Of a DNA stretch of 25,295 bases, positions 14,279 to 23,018 are shown one piece after another. This DNA comes from an uncultured Collinsella sp. (GTDB taxonomy: Bacteria; Actinomycetota; Coriobacteriia; Coriobacteriales; Coriobacteriaceae): positions 1 to 25,295 of the forward strand of contig CALEBN010000070.1 of the NCBI GenBank assembly GCA_937943045.1. The letters are read 5' to 3'. Numbering within the stretch: the first letter of the stretch is position 1; every line of letters starts with the position of its first letter. The translations under genes and the position numbers were made by a program. The notes below the pieces were generated by a model. That model saw nothing but the letters and a program-made list of their open reading frames with translations. It did not search any database and had not been told where the DNA came from.

Positions 14279-15605
14279 CCTTTTGCTCCTTCTTCCTAAA
14301 GAAGAGTCGAATGGGCGTGCCGGAAAAATCGAAGGTCGAGCGCATACGGTTTTCCACGTAGCGCTGATAGGTGTCGTTGACCAGGTCGCTGTGGTTGACG
14401 AAGAACGTAAACGTCGGCGGGTTGACGCCCGTTTGGGTCACGTAGTGCATGCGCAGGCGACGCTTTCCGTCCACCACGGTGTGGCCAAACTCGCGCAGGT
14501 CGGTGAGGAACGTGTTGAGGCGCGAGGTGCTGATCTTTTGCGAGCGCGTCTTCTCGGCTGCGTCGACCATCGCCCAGATCTTCTCGACGCGGCGACCGGT
14601 CAGGGCCGAGATGCGCAGGTACTGAGCCCAGGGAGCCATAACACCCAGACGGCGGTCGACGGTCTCCATGCAGGCCTCACGCTTGCGGTCGTCGTCGAGC
14701 AGGTCCCACTTGTTGAGCAGCACAACGATGGCGCAGCCGCGCTCGATGGCCAAGCCCATGACCTTCTGATCCTGCTCGGTGACGCCCACGGAGGCGTCGA
14801 CGACGAGCAGCGCCACGTCGGCGCGGTCGATGGCGCGCAGGCCGCGGACCATGGAGTAGTACTCGATGTTCTCGTACACGGTGCTCTTCTTGCGAATGCC
14901 CGCGGTGTCGACCATGCGGTAGTGCTTGCCGTCGCGCTCGACGACGGTGTCGATGGCATCGCGCGTGGTGCCGGCGATGTTGGACACGATGGAACGGTCG
15001 GCGCCCAGGATGCGGTTGAACAGCGAGGACTTACCGGCGTTGGGGCGGCCGATGATGGCCACGTTCAGCGCATCGGGGAACTCGTCGGCGATCTCGTCCT
15101 CCTCTTCGGGCAACAGGGCCACGATGTCGTCGAGCAGGTCGCCCGTGCCGTGGCCATGCAGGGCCGAGAGCGGCGTGGGCTCGCCGATGCCGAGCGAATA
15201 GAACTCCCAGATGTTGTCATTCTCGCGATCGGGATTGTCGAGCTTGTTCACCAGCAGAAAGACCGGCTTGTCGCAGCGCTTGAGCATGCGGGCGACCGAC
15301 TCGTCCTCCTCGGTGACGCCAGTGCGGCCGTCGACCACAAACAGAATGACGGCTGCTTCCTCGGCGGCAGCAAGGGCCTGGTCGCGGATGGACGTGGCAA
15401 AGACGTCGTCGCTCTTAAGCGGCTCGATACCACCCGTGTCGACGATAGTGAACTCGCGGCCGTTCCAATCGGCCGTGTGGTATGAGCGGTCGCGCGTGAC
15501 GCCGCGGGACTCATGGACGATGGCGTCCGAGGTCTGGGTCAGGCGGTTAACGAGCGTGGACTTGCCCACGTTGGGGCGTCCGACGACGGCGACGATAGGT
15601 TTCAT
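14271..15605 (-). CDS. der: Ribosome-associated GTPase Der (EngA)
   Basis: A 444-aa double GTPase for 50S subunit maturation. The first G domain has GRPNVGKST (9-17), DTGG and NKLD. The second has GRPNAGKSS, DTAG and NKWD. The C-terminal KH-like domain includes VDGKRRLRMHYVTQTGVNPP and FVNHSDL. Length is normal for the family. The ATG at 15605 follows AAAGGAGAG. It lies 10 bp after the DUF512 gene, an arrangement seen widely in Firmicutes and Actinobacteria. Confidence 0.98.
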   Translation of the reverse strand: MKPIVAVVGRPNVGKSTLVNRLTQTSDAIVHESRGVTRDRSYHTADWNGREFTIVDTGGIEPLKSDDVFATSIRDQALAAAEEAAVILFVVDGRTGVTEEDESVARMLKRCDKPVFLLVNKLDNPDRENDNIWEFYSLGIGEPTPLSALHGHGTGDLLDDIVALLPEEEDEIADEFPDALNVAIIGRPNAGKSSLFNRILGADRSIVSNIAGTTRDAIDTVVERDGKHYRMVDTAGIRKKSTVYENIEYYSMVRGLRAIDRADVALLVVDASVGVTEQDQKVMGLAIERGCAIVVLLNKWDLLDDDRKREACMETVDRRLGVMAPWAQYLRISALTGRRVEKIWAMVDAAEKTRSQKISTSRLNTFLTDLREFGHTVVDGKRRLRMHYVTQTGVNPPTFTFFVNHSDLVNDTYQRYVENRMRSTFDFSGTPIRLFFRKKEQKDA

Positions 15606-15615
15606 CTGCTCTCCT

Positions 15616-17058
15616 TTATTGGGTAGGGTCAGCGGGAATAGTTGAATTGGCGGGCGTTATGCCAAGGATGTGCTCCAGGGTATCGAGCAGCTCGTGCGGC
15701 ATAGTCGATACCACATGGACCTCGGCGTCACGACCGGTAAGGCTTGCGAGTAATTCGTCACGATGATACTCGTCAAGGGTCATACCGTCGGCGTTGAACA
15801 TGAGCTTAGGCACAAAGAGCATAACCCCCGACAGGTCTTGCGGGAGCTGCTCCAAGATGTCGCAGGCGACGATAAGTCCGGTCACGTCCACGTTGCCGCC
15901 AAAGTAGCGGTTCTTGATGGCCGTGACGAAACCGGCAAGGCCGTGCGGCGATTCCACAAAACGCGCCACCGTATCGCGCGCGCTGGCGCCCGATAGGCAC
16001 AGCAGGCGCTGGCCACGGGCGGAGATTGCCTCGCGAACACGGCGCAGGCGCTCGGCATCGGCGGCGAGCACGTTATCGGTCTCGTCCAGATACGAGCGGA
16101 TCATGCCGATGCCGTCGTAGTACTGCGGGTAGCCGTCGTAAAAGTCCGCCTCGGGCGGCTCGATGCCGGCATCCAGGTAGAACTCGTCGCTCATCTGGAA
16201 GGTGTGGCGGCCAAAGCGCTCGAAGGCTCGGTCCTGGAAGGGCCGGATCATGGCGATGGTCTCGCGCGCCAACTCGGGCTTGTCACTGTAGGACCAGCTA
16301 AAACGGTTCTGATGCTTGGTAAAACCGAGCGGCACAATGCCCAGGCTCGTGATTTGCTCGTGCTCCTCGCAGAAGCGCAGGGTCTTTTCCAGCTCCTCGC
16401 CGTCGTTCATGCCGGGGCACAGCACGATCTGCGCGTGAATCTCGATGCCGGCGGCCATGATGGCCTCGAGCACGTCCATGCCGCGCTGGGCGTTGCGGCC
16501 CATCATGCGGCGGCGGACGTCGGGGCTTACGGCATGGACCGACACGTTCATGGGGCTCATGTTGCGGTCGATGACGTTTTGCACGTCCTCGTCGGTGAGG
16601 TTGGTCAGCGTGACGAAGTTGCCCTGCAAAAAGCTCAGGCGATAGTCGTCGTCGCGGATGTAGAGCGTGGAGCGCCCGCCCTTGGGCAGCATCGTCATAA
16701 AGCAGAACACACAGGCGTTTACGCAGGTACGCATGCCGTCGAAGATGGGACCATCGAACTCCAAGCCCCAGTCCTCGCCGGGAAAGCGATCGAGCTCAAC
16801 GGGGGTGACGGTATCGTCGCGCGGGTCGAAAACCTCCAACTCGACGGTGTCGTCATCAGCCTCCCAGAGCCACACGATCATATCGGTCAGCTGCTCGCCG
16901 TTGACCGTGAGCACGCGCATGCCCGGCTCGATACCCACATCCCATGCGGGCGATTCGGGGCGCACGTTTTTAACGAGCGCGCCCTCACCCGGCTCGGGGT
17001 CGCGGCTGCGCCCGTAATCGGCCACCTCGGCGGCGTATGCGGGTACGGTCTGGTCCAT
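15616..17058 (-). CDS. DUF512 protein: PDZ domain plus radical-SAM-like domain
   Basis: A 480-aa protein. The start chosen is ATG 17058 (MDQTVPAYAAEVADYG), 2 bp after the ispH stop codon; a longer frame up to 17223 is antisense-like Arg/His-rich sequence and lies within ispH. An N-terminal PDZ-like segment (LVKNVRPESPAWDVGIEPGM) is followed by a radical-SAM type cluster motif (CVNACVFCFMTMLPKG) and a barrel, then the DUF512 domain. Members occur next to der in many bacteria, but the reaction and substrate are not established. The short cysteine spacing suggests a 4Fe-4S cluster and S-adenosylmethionine use. The cysteine desulfurase in the same block could help supply clusters (inference). Confidence 0.93.
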   Translation of the reverse strand: MDQTVPAYAAEVADYGRSRDPEPGEGALVKNVRPESPAWDVGIEPGMRVLTVNGEQLTDMIVWLWEADDDTVELEVFDPRDDTVTPVELDRFPGEDWGLEFDGPIFDGMRTCVNACVFCFMTMLPKGGRSTLYIRDDDYRLSFLQGNFVTLTNLTDEDVQNVIDRNMSPMNVSVHAVSPDVRRRMMGRNAQRGMDVLEAIMAAGIEIHAQIVLCPGMNDGEELEKTLRFCEEHEQITSLGIVPLGFTKHQNRFSWSYSDKPELARETIAMIRPFQDRAFERFGRHTFQMSDEFYLDAGIEPPEADFYDGYPQYYDGIGMIRSYLDETDNVLAADAERLRRVREAISARGQRLLCLSGASARDTVARFVESPHGLAGFVTAIKNRYFGGNVDVTGLIVACDILEQLPQDLSGVMLFVPKLMFNADGMTLDEYHRDELLASLTGRDAEVHVVSTMPHELLDTLEHILGITPANSTIPADPTQ

Positions 17059-17060
17059 GA

Positions 17061-17960
17061 TTAGCGGCAAAGCTCCTTGATGCGCTCGACGGCGCGCTCG
17101 ATGTGTTCTTGCGGAGTGGAGGCTCCGGCGGTGATGCCGATGTGGCGAGCGTCGATAAACCACGCGGCCTGAAGCTCGGAAGCTTCCTCTATGTGATGTG
17201 TGCGCTCGCAGACATCGGCGCAAATCTGCGCCAAGCGGCGGGTGTTGCCCGAGTTCTTGCCGCCCACCACGACCATGCAGTCGCAGCGGTTGGCAAGTGT
17301 GGCTGCTGCCTGTTGACGCTCACTCGTGGCGGCGCAGATGGTGTTGATCACGCGCAGTTCCTGCACGCGCGGGGTGATGGAGGCCACAACCTCGGCCAGG
17401 TTCTGCGCGGTTTGGGTGGTCTGCACAACCAGGCCCACCTTGCCCTTGAGCGGCAGCTCGTCCGCATCGGCGGCGCAGCTCACGACCTGCGCGTCATCGC
17501 CGGCGTGGCCCAGGATGCCCTCGACTTCGGGGTGCCCCGGCTCGCCCACGACGAGCACGCGATAGCCTTCGCGTACCAGGCGCTCGGCGGCCACGTGGAC
17601 CTTCTTGACGTAGGGGCAGGTGGCATCGACCACGTCGAGGCCGCGCTCGCGAGCGGCTTCGATCGCCTGCGGCACCACGCCGTGTGCGCGAATGATCACG
17701 GTGCCCGATGCGGCATCGTCCAGGGTCTCGGCCAGACCGACGCCCGCCTCGGCAAGCTCGCGCACCACGATGGGGTTATGAATGAGCGGGCCCAAGGTGT
17801 GGACCTGAGCCGTCTCCCCCGCCTGCGGGGCGGCCGCCAATGCCATATCGAGCGCGCGTTGCACGCCGTAGCAGGTGCCGGCGTGGGCAGCGATTTCGAT
17901 GGTGGGGGCGTCTGCCTTGGCGGGCACGGCCTCGACGGTGTTCATGACATCCTCGCCCAT
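17061..17960 (-). CDS. ispH: 4-hydroxy-3-methylbut-2-enyl diphosphate reductase
   Basis: An about 299-aa iron-sulfur enzyme, last step of the MEP pathway, making IPP and DMAPP. The three cluster cysteines are visible in GTCYGVQRALD, DATCPYVKKVH and NTICAATSERQ. Substrate-binding histidines are in GPLIHN, IRAHGV and GEPGHPEV, and VQTTQT and NSGNTRRL are also present. Two starts are possible: ATG 17960 (CAGG upstream, 2 bp after plsC) or ATG 17945 (MNTVEAV, with GAGG 5 bases upstream). Both precede the conserved core, and the longer one is given. It lacks the S1-domain fusion seen in many clostridial homologues. Confidence 0.97.
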   Translation of the reverse strand: MGEDVMNTVEAVPAKADAPTIEIAAHAGTCYGVQRALDMALAAAPQAGETAQVHTLGPLIHNPIVVRELAEAGVGLAETLDDAASGTVIIRAHGVVPQAIEAARERGLDVVDATCPYVKKVHVAAERLVREGYRVLVVGEPGHPEVEGILGHAGDDAQVVSCAADADELPLKGKVGLVVQTTQTAQNLAEVVASITPRVQELRVINTICAATSERQQAAATLANRCDCMVVVGGKNSGNTRRLAQICADVCERTHHIEEASELQAAWFIDARHIGITAGASTPQEHIERAVERIKELCR

Positions 17961-17962
17961 GG

Positions 17963-18691
17963 TTAGAACCTGCCCGGGTGCTCGGCGCACAGGTCGTCGC
18001 GCATGGCGTAGACGCGGTTCATGGCCTCGGACTCAAACCATGCCAGGCGCTCCTTGCGCTTGAGCTCGACCGGAGCATCGGATAGCGAAACGGCCTTGCC
18101 GGCACGAATCCAGCACTTTTTGGGGCGCATAATCTTTTTGCCCGCAGGCGTGATATCGGACCAGCCGCAGATGGCGAGCGGGTTGACGGGCGCCTTGCCC
18201 ATCTGCGCGATGAGCGCAAAGCCGCCGTGGACCTCGGGCTTGATCTCGCGTGAGCGAATGCGCGTGCCCTCGGGGAAGATCAGGACGTCCTCGCCGCGCT
18301 GCAGCGCATGCTGGGCGGCGCGCAGGCACTTCATGTCGGCGGTGCCGCGCTCGACGGGAATACCGCCCACACGGCTAAAGGCCCAGCGCACGATCTTGCT
18401 CTTGGCAAACTCGGATTTAAAGATGGGGCGGATGCGGCGGCCGCCAAAGAACAACGCCGTCTCCACGGCCAGGAGTTCGGCCATCGAGGTGTGGTTGCAG
18501 ATGACCACGCTGCCGCGGCCTTCCTGGCGCTCAAACAGCAGGTCGGCGTCCTCGACCTTCCAGCGCCACATAAGCTTGGAGAAGACCCACAGGATGCCCA
18601 TGACCACGGCGACGGTGCCGCGGATGAGCGCCGGGAACTCGGCGTAGGGGGCGTTGTAGTAATCCTCGGGCGTCTGTTTAAACAGGCGCAT
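17963..18691 (-). CDS. plsC: 1-acylglycerol-3-phosphate acyltransferase family protein
   Basis: A 242-aa membrane-associated acyltransferase, expected to convert lysophosphatidate to phosphatidate. It has an N-terminal hydrophobic segment (LIRGTVAVVMGILWVFSKLM), the acceptor motif GIPVERG, the FPEGTR motif near residue 150, and a catalytic block reading CNHTSMAELL (about 65-74). The last is notable: the usual NHX4D is NHX4E here. ATG 18691 is preceded by AAAGGAGG, which overlaps the last codons of cmk. Fatty-acyl donor and exact position specificity cannot be read from sequence. Confidence 0.9.
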   Translation of the reverse strand: MRLFKQTPEDYYNAPYAEFPALIRGTVAVVMGILWVFSKLMWRWKVEDADLLFERQEGRGSVVICNHTSMAELLAVETALFFGGRRIRPIFKSEFAKSKIVRWAFSRVGGIPVERGTADMKCLRAAQHALQRGEDVLIFPEGTRIRSREIKPEVHGGFALIAQMGKAPVNPLAICGWSDITPAGKKIMRPKKCWIRAGKAVSLSDAPVELKRKERLAWFESEAMNRVYAMRDDLCAEHPGRF

Positions 18692-18694
18692 GGG

Positions 18695-19381
18695 CTACCT
18701 CCTTTGGTTGATGAGGTCCTCGATGATCGAGACGACCTCGTCGATGGTGTGGGCGGTGGAGTCGACGTGCACGGCGTCCTCGGCGGGCACGAGCGGTGCG
18801 ACCTCGCGGCTGCTGTCAAGCTTATCGCGCTGCTTGAGGGCATCGAGGGTCTCGTTAACCTCGGTCTCGAGTTGCTCTTCGGTGAGCGGTTGGGCGTCGT
18901 TTTGGTGGCGCTGCAGCACGCGGCGACGGGCGCGCTCACGCGGGTCGGCGGTCAGAAAGACCTTGACCTGTGCGTTGGGGAACACGACGGTGCCGATGTC
19001 GCGACCCTCGGCGACGATATCGCGGTCCTCGGCAGCGCGGCGCTGGTGGATGAGCATGGCCGCGCGCACGCCCGGGTAGGCCGAGACCTTGGACACGTTG
19101 GCGTCCACCTGCGGGGTGCGGATGGCAGCCGAGGCGTCCTTGCCGTCGATGGTCAGGCGCGTGTCCTCTCCGGTGCCGTTGGTAAAGCGAATCTCGATCT
19201 GCTTGGCGAGGGCATCGATAGCCGCCTCGTTATCCAGGTCGATGCCACGGTCGAGCGCGGCGAAGGTGACGGCGCGATACATGGCACCCGTGTCGAGCTT
19301 GTTAAAGCCCAGCTGGCGGGCTATCTCCTTGGCGATAGTGGACTTGCCGGAACCGGCGGGGCCGTCGATGGCGACGATCAT
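18695..19381 (-). CDS. cmk: Cytidylate kinase
   Basis: A 228-aa cytosolic kinase that phosphorylates CMP/dCMP with ATP. The P-loop GPAGSGKST (7-15), KLDTGAMYRAVT (about 28-39), the NMP-binding insert, AEGRDIGTVVFPNA and DPRERARRR are all present. The start is ATG 19381 with AAAGGAAG six bases upstream; an extended frame to 19666 is Ala/Arg-rich and overlaps the pseudouridine synthase gene, so I reject it. Cmk next to plsC and ispH is a common arrangement. Confidence 0.97.
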   Translation of the reverse strand: MIVAIDGPAGSGKSTIAKEIARQLGFNKLDTGAMYRAVTFAALDRGIDLDNEAAIDALAKQIEIRFTNGTGEDTRLTIDGKDASAAIRTPQVDANVSKVSAYPGVRAAMLIHQRRAAEDRDIVAEGRDIGTVVFPNAQVKVFLTADPRERARRRVLQRHQNDAQPLTEEQLETEVNETLDALKQRDKLDSSREVAPLVPAEDAVHVDSTAHTIDEVVSIIEDLINQRR

Positions 19382-19448
19382 GCAATGCTTCCTTTCGGTG
19401 GTTGACGTGCTGGTATGGGACGCGGGCGCTGGGGCTTTGGCGGACTGG

Positions 19449-20420
19449 TTAGCCCGTGTAGCGCTCGCGGTAGGTGTTGCGCTTGGGCGCGGAACCGTGG
19501 CTGCCGTGGTGGCGCGTGCGGCTCGCGGTGTTGGTCGCCGGCGCGCCGCCGCGCTTGGAGCTGGCCTGCTTAGGCGGGATGCCGCCGGCCTTGAGGATCT
19601 GCACCTCGCGGTCGGTGAGCTCGCGCCATGAGCCTTTGGCAACGTCCTTGAGCTCCAGGCCGGCAAAGTTGCAGCGGTGCAGACGGATCACCGGGTGGTG
19701 GATCTTGCTCAACATGCGCTTGACCTGGTTCTTGCGACCCTCGCGGATGATGACTTCGACGGCGGTGGTACCGGGCTTGACGCCTTGCGGAGCTACCGCC
19801 TCGGCCTCGCGAGCGTTAATAACGCGGCAGATTGCCGGCTGACACAGGCCGTCGTCGAGCTCAATGCCGCGACGGAGCGGCTCCAAGTCTCGATCGGTCA
19901 GGTGGCCGTCCACGAGCGCCTGGTAGGTCTTGTAGACGTGCTTGCTGGGGTGTAGCAGATCCTGCGACAGGTCGCCGTCGGTGGTAAAGAGCAATAGGCC
20001 CGTGGTGTCGCGGTCTAGGCGACCAACCGGGAACAGCCCCGGAAAGCGGTCGCGCGGGACCAGGTCGGCCACGCAGGGGCGTTCCTGCGGATCGCTCATG
20101 GTGGTGAGGTAGCCGGTCGGCTTGTAAAGCATCAGGTACACGGCGCCCTGGTTGAGCTTGACCGGCATGCCATCGACCTCGATATGGTCGCGGTCCACAT
20201 CGACCTTGGTACCCAGCTCGGTTGCGACCTGGCCGTTGACGGTCACGCGGCCGGCGGTCATCAGGTCCTCCGATCCGCGGCGGCTCGCCACGCCCGCGCG
20301 CGCCAAAAAGCGCTGCAGGCGCATGGTGTGCGGGTAGACGGGCTGGACGTCGCCCGCTGGCGTTGTGGCGCCCGCGGCGCTTGCAGTGCGCGTCTCCCCT
20401 GCTTCGTTAGTCCTCGTCAT
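19449..20420 (-). CDS. rluB: Pseudouridine synthase of the RsuA/RluB family
   Basis: A 323-aa protein. An S4 RNA-binding domain (MRLQRFLARAGVASRRGSED, then MTAGRVTVNG) is followed by the catalytic domain with LMLYKPTGYLTT and the active aspartate in VGRLDRDTTGLLLFT (about D136). The C-terminus is a low-complexity basic tail (KRGGAPATNTASRTRHHG). ATG 20420 overlaps the scpB stop codon by 14 bp; the first 32 residues are a variable extension, and translation could also start nearer MRLQRF. The position after scpA-scpB is typical for RluB, which modifies 23S rRNA near position 2605 (E. coli numbering), but RsuA-type activity cannot be excluded. Confidence 0.93.
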   Translation of the reverse strand: MTRTNEAGETRTASAAGATTPAGDVQPVYPHTMRLQRFLARAGVASRRGSEDLMTAGRVTVNGQVATELGTKVDVDRDHIEVDGMPVKLNQGAVYLMLYKPTGYLTTMSDPQERPCVADLVPRDRFPGLFPVGRLDRDTTGLLLFTTDGDLSQDLLHPSKHVYKTYQALVDGHLTDRDLEPLRRGIELDDGLCQPAICRVINAREAEAVAPQGVKPGTTAVEVIIREGRKNQVKRMLSKIHHPVIRLHRCNFAGLELKDVAKGSWRELTDREVQILKAGGIPPKQASSKRGGAPATNTASRTRHHGSHGSAPKRNTYRERYTG

Positions 20421-21126
20421 GCATGTCCTCCGAGGTGTCACCGGCGGCCAGCAGCTCCTCGCCATCGGTATCTTCAACATCGGTATCGATCAGTTCGCGC
20501 TCTTCGTCCAGGTCCTCGGCCTGCTCTTCGAGCGTAGACTGAATGCTGCGGCCGCTCAGGCGCTCGCGGATAAACTGGCGCGACTGCTCGTCGGGCGCAA
20601 ATTGCTCTAGATCGGGCAGGTCGCGAGTGGAGCGCAGGCCGAACTTTTCCAAAAAGGCGTTGGTCGTGCCGTAGATGATGGCCTGACCGCGTTCGGGGTC
20701 GCGGCCGAGCTCGCGCACCAGGCCCTTGTCCACGAGCGACGCGATAACGCCGTCGGAGTTGACGCCGCGGATGCCCTTGACCACCTCACGCGTGACGGGC
20801 TGGTGATAGGCGATCACGGCCAGGGTCTCGAGCGCCGCCTGCGACAGCTTTTGCGTGTCCCAGCTCAGCACATAGGCCTCGACCACATCGTGGTAGGCGG
20901 GGTGTGTAAACAGGCGCCAGCCACCGGCGACCTCGCGCAGCTGAAAGCCGCGGTTGGCCTCTTCGTACTCAACCTTGAGCTCGGCCAAAAGCGACGCGCA
21001 CTCGCCCGGGGAGATATCCAGCGCAGCTGCCAGCGCGGGTGCGCTCACGGGGTCGCTCGACACCAGCAGCAGCGCCTCGAGGGCGCCTTTGAGGCTGTTT
21101 GCCTCCAGCGTGGAAAGGGTTGACAT
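20407..21126 (-). CDS. scpB: Segregation and condensation protein B
   Basis: A 239-aa protein with the two winged-helix regions of ScpB: SLKGALEALLLVSSDPVS, ALETLAVIAYHQPVTREVV and KGIRGVNSDGVIASLVDKGL, then YGTTNAFLEKFGLRSTRDLP. It forms the kleisin complex with ScpA and SMC for chromosome organisation. The acidic C-terminal tail (DLDEERELIDTDVEDTDGEE) is longer than average. ATG 21126 has AGGAG 8 bases upstream, 11 bp after scpA. Confidence 0.96.
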   Translation of the reverse strand: MSTLSTLEANSLKGALEALLLVSSDPVSAPALAAALDISPGECASLLAELKVEYEEANRGFQLREVAGGWRLFTHPAYHDVVEAYVLSWDTQKLSQAALETLAVIAYHQPVTREVVKGIRGVNSDGVIASLVDKGLVRELGRDPERGQAIIYGTTNAFLEKFGLRSTRDLPDLEQFAPDEQSRQFIRERLSGRSIQSTLEEQAEDLDEERELIDTDVEDTDGEELLAAGDTSEDMHDED

Positions 21127-21137
21127 GGTTGCCGCTC

Positions 21138-21944
21138 CTATTCGGTGAGCTCGGGGCCCTCGCCAGGCACGTATGCCTCGGCGCCCTCGACGCGGTTGAT
21201 TTGAATGGTTCCAAAGATCTCGTCCTGGCTCAGTGTAAGCGAGCCACGCTTGGCGAGCTCGAGCATGGCCAGGAAGGTGACGACGAGTTGCTCGGTGGTG
21301 GCGTCGCCGTCCAGCAGCTCGCGGAAGGTGCAGGTTTGGTGTGCCATGGTAAAGCGGTCGACCGAGGCCACCGTCAGGTCGAGCGGCACGCGATGTGGCG
21401 CCACGTGCTCGGCCTCCAGCAGGAAGGTCTGGCGCTTGCCATCCAGGTCGGCGCAGATGACGGCGAGGCCGCGCAGGGTAATGCCAGCAAGGTAGTCGGG
21501 CATAAGCCCCAGAAACTCGGGGTCGGGGCCGGCAACACGCGGATGCATGCGGCTCTCGGCCTGCATGCGGGCGCCGAGAGCCGCCGCCGCGCCCTTAAAC
21601 TGCTTGTAGGCGATCAGGCGCTGAATCAGGACCTCGCGCAGGGCGTCGCCATCGAGCGCACTGAGTTCCTCAAGGTCTTCGTCCTCGTCATCGTCGACGG
21701 ATTTGCTGGGGGCCTCCTGGGGCACCAGCGAGGCGGCCTTGATGTCCAAAAGGGTTGCCGCGACCAGCAAAAAGTCGCTCGCCACGTCCAGGTCCAGCGC
21801 CTCGATGCGCTCGGCCTCGGCCAGGTATTGCTCGGCCACCTCGCTGATCGAGATGGCGCCGATATCGACTTTTTGGCGGGTTACCAGCTGCAGCAGCAGG
21901 TCGAACGGTCCGCTGTAGACCTGCGTCGACACGCGATACGACAT
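21138..21944 (-). CDS. scpA: Segregation and condensation protein A (kleisin)
   Basis: A 268-aa kleisin. The N-terminal SMC-neck binding part is typical: YSGPFDLLLQLVTRQKVDIG, then ISISEVAEQYLAEAERI and ASDFLLVAATLLDIKAASLV. A central acidic linker (DDDEDEDLEEL) leads to the C-terminal winged helix (TFLAMLELAKRGSLTLSQDE). ATG 21944 follows AAAGGAGG. Together with scpB and an SMC protein encoded elsewhere it forms the bacterial condensin. Confidence 0.96.
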   Translation of the reverse strand: MSYRVSTQVYSGPFDLLLQLVTRQKVDIGAISISEVAEQYLAEAERIEALDLDVASDFLLVAATLLDIKAASLVPQEAPSKSVDDDEDEDLEELSALDGDALREVLIQRLIAYKQFKGAAAALGARMQAESRMHPRVAGPDPEFLGLMPDYLAGITLRGLAVICADLDGKRQTFLLEAEHVAPHRVPLDLTVASVDRFTMAHQTCTFRELLDGDATTEQLVVTFLAMLELAKRGSLTLSQDEIFGTIQINRVEGAEAYVPGEGPELTE

Positions 21945-22028
21945 CTTCGACCTCCTTTGACGGCGCCTTCGCGGCGCGGTTTGGGTGCATGTTGCGACCG
22001 TTTTGCACGGTCGACCTGTAAGTTTACC

Positions 22029-22712
22029 CTAGATGCCGGCGATTGCGAAGTTGAGCAGCCACTCGGCCAGCGGATACACGGTAACGTCGAAATACCGTCC
22101 GATTACGTCGATGCCGGTCCACATAGGCAGCAGGTACAGCACCAAGATGAGGATGGGCATGGCGTATTGCTGCAGGCGGTAGTAGTTGGCGAGCGCCTTG
22201 CCTTTGAGGAACGGCACGATAATCGACGAGCCGTCGAGCGGCGGGATCGGGATGAGGTTAAAGAACGCGAGCGACAGGTTGACCACAATAAAGGTGGCAC
22301 CGAAGTTCATGATTTGTGATGCTACGGCAAAGGACATGCTGGTGTAGAGGTTGCCGTATGTCGCGTGCATGAGTGCGGCCGCAAGGCATGCCAGCGCAAT
22401 GTTCGATGCGGGGCCGGCCGCGCTCACCAGGACTTCGTCGCGCTTGGGGTGCTTAAGGTTATTGAGGTATACGGGCACCGGCTTGGCGAAGGCGAACACC
22501 GGGCCGCCGGCCGCGAGCATAAGCAGCGGCAGGAGAATGGTGCCAAATGGGTCGATATGGTTGAGCGGGTTAAGCGAGACGCGACCGCGCGAGCGGGCCG
22601 TCTTGTCGCCGAGCGCCCAGGCCGTGGCGGCGTGCGCACTCTCGTGGATGACGATACCCACGATGACGGCGACGGCGCTGGCGAGCAGGTTCATGAGGTA
22701 GCTGCTGGACAT
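22029..22712 (-). CDS. M50-family site-2 protease-like membrane peptidase
   Basis: A 227-aa polytopic protein. The zinc motif HESAH (HExxH, about residues 23-27) lies in the first hydrophobic helix, and the second metal site NLIPIPPLDGSS (about 153-164) lies near the fifth. The segment ARSRGRVSLNPLNHIDPFGT is characteristic of the short Rv-type/YwhC-like S2P subfamily, which has no PDZ domain. Substrate is unknown; such proteins cut within membranes and are often linked to regulated signalling. It lies 84 bp from scpA, with a small 7-bp hairpin (21995-22013) in between, and near-contiguous with the upstream membrane protein gene. Confidence 0.92.
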   Translation of the reverse strand: MSSSYLMNLLASAVAVIVGIVIHESAHAATAWALGDKTARSRGRVSLNPLNHIDPFGTILLPLLMLAAGGPVFAFAKPVPVYLNNLKHPKRDEVLVSAAGPASNIALACLAAALMHATYGNLYTSMSFAVASQIMNFGATFIVVNLSLAFFNLIPIPPLDGSSIIVPFLKGKALANYYRLQQYAMPILILVLYLLPMWTGIDVIGRYFDVTVYPLAEWLLNFAIAGI

Positions 22713-22721
22713 GTCACTCCC

Positions 22722-23018
22722 CTAGCGGACGCGGCGCGAGGCGCGCGTAAGCAGGTAGTCGGCCACAAACAGGATGACGGCCACGATGGCGTAATCCAAG
22801 CGGAAGACACCGCCAAAGGGCGAGGTGATAACGCCGTAGCCGGCGATGGCGCTCGGCAGGGCGCGCGAAAGCTCAACGACAAAGCCCACGATCTGCAGCT
22901 TGGCGGTGAGGCCGCTGAAGCACAGCAGCACGGTCATCGCGCTCATAAAGATGCCGCAGATGCGACAAGCGATGGCTATGATGCTCATCGCCACGGCGGT
23001 GGCTTTACGAGAGTTCAC
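22722..23018 (-). CDS. Small membrane protein of unknown function
   Basis: A 98-aa protein starting at GTG 23018 (GAGGAGA six bases upstream) that overlaps the end of the ABC-F gene by 14 bp; longer frames upstream are antisense to ABC-F and rejected. Two or three hydrophobic segments are visible: AVAMSIIAIACRICGIFMSA, TVLLCFSGLTAKLQIVGFVV and DYAIVAVILFVADYLL. The C-terminus is basic (TRASRRVR). No family is recognised. Coupling to ABC-F and M50 genes is positional only. Confidence 0.7.
   Translation of the reverse strand: MNSRKATAVAMSIIAIACRICGIFMSAMTVLLCFSGLTAKLQIVGFVVELSRALPSAIAGYGVITSPFGGVFRLDYAIVAVILFVADYLLTRASRRVR

Noticed and set aside
17059..17223. N-terminal extension of the DUF512 protein
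   Set aside because: It is Arg/His-rich, overlaps ispH in another frame, and a better start lies 2 bp after the ispH stop codon.
19382..19666. N-terminal extension of cytidylate kinase
   Set aside because: It is low-complexity Ala/Arg/Thr sequence overlapping the pseudouridine synthase gene; the P-loop starts right after ATG 19381, which has a clear ribosome site.
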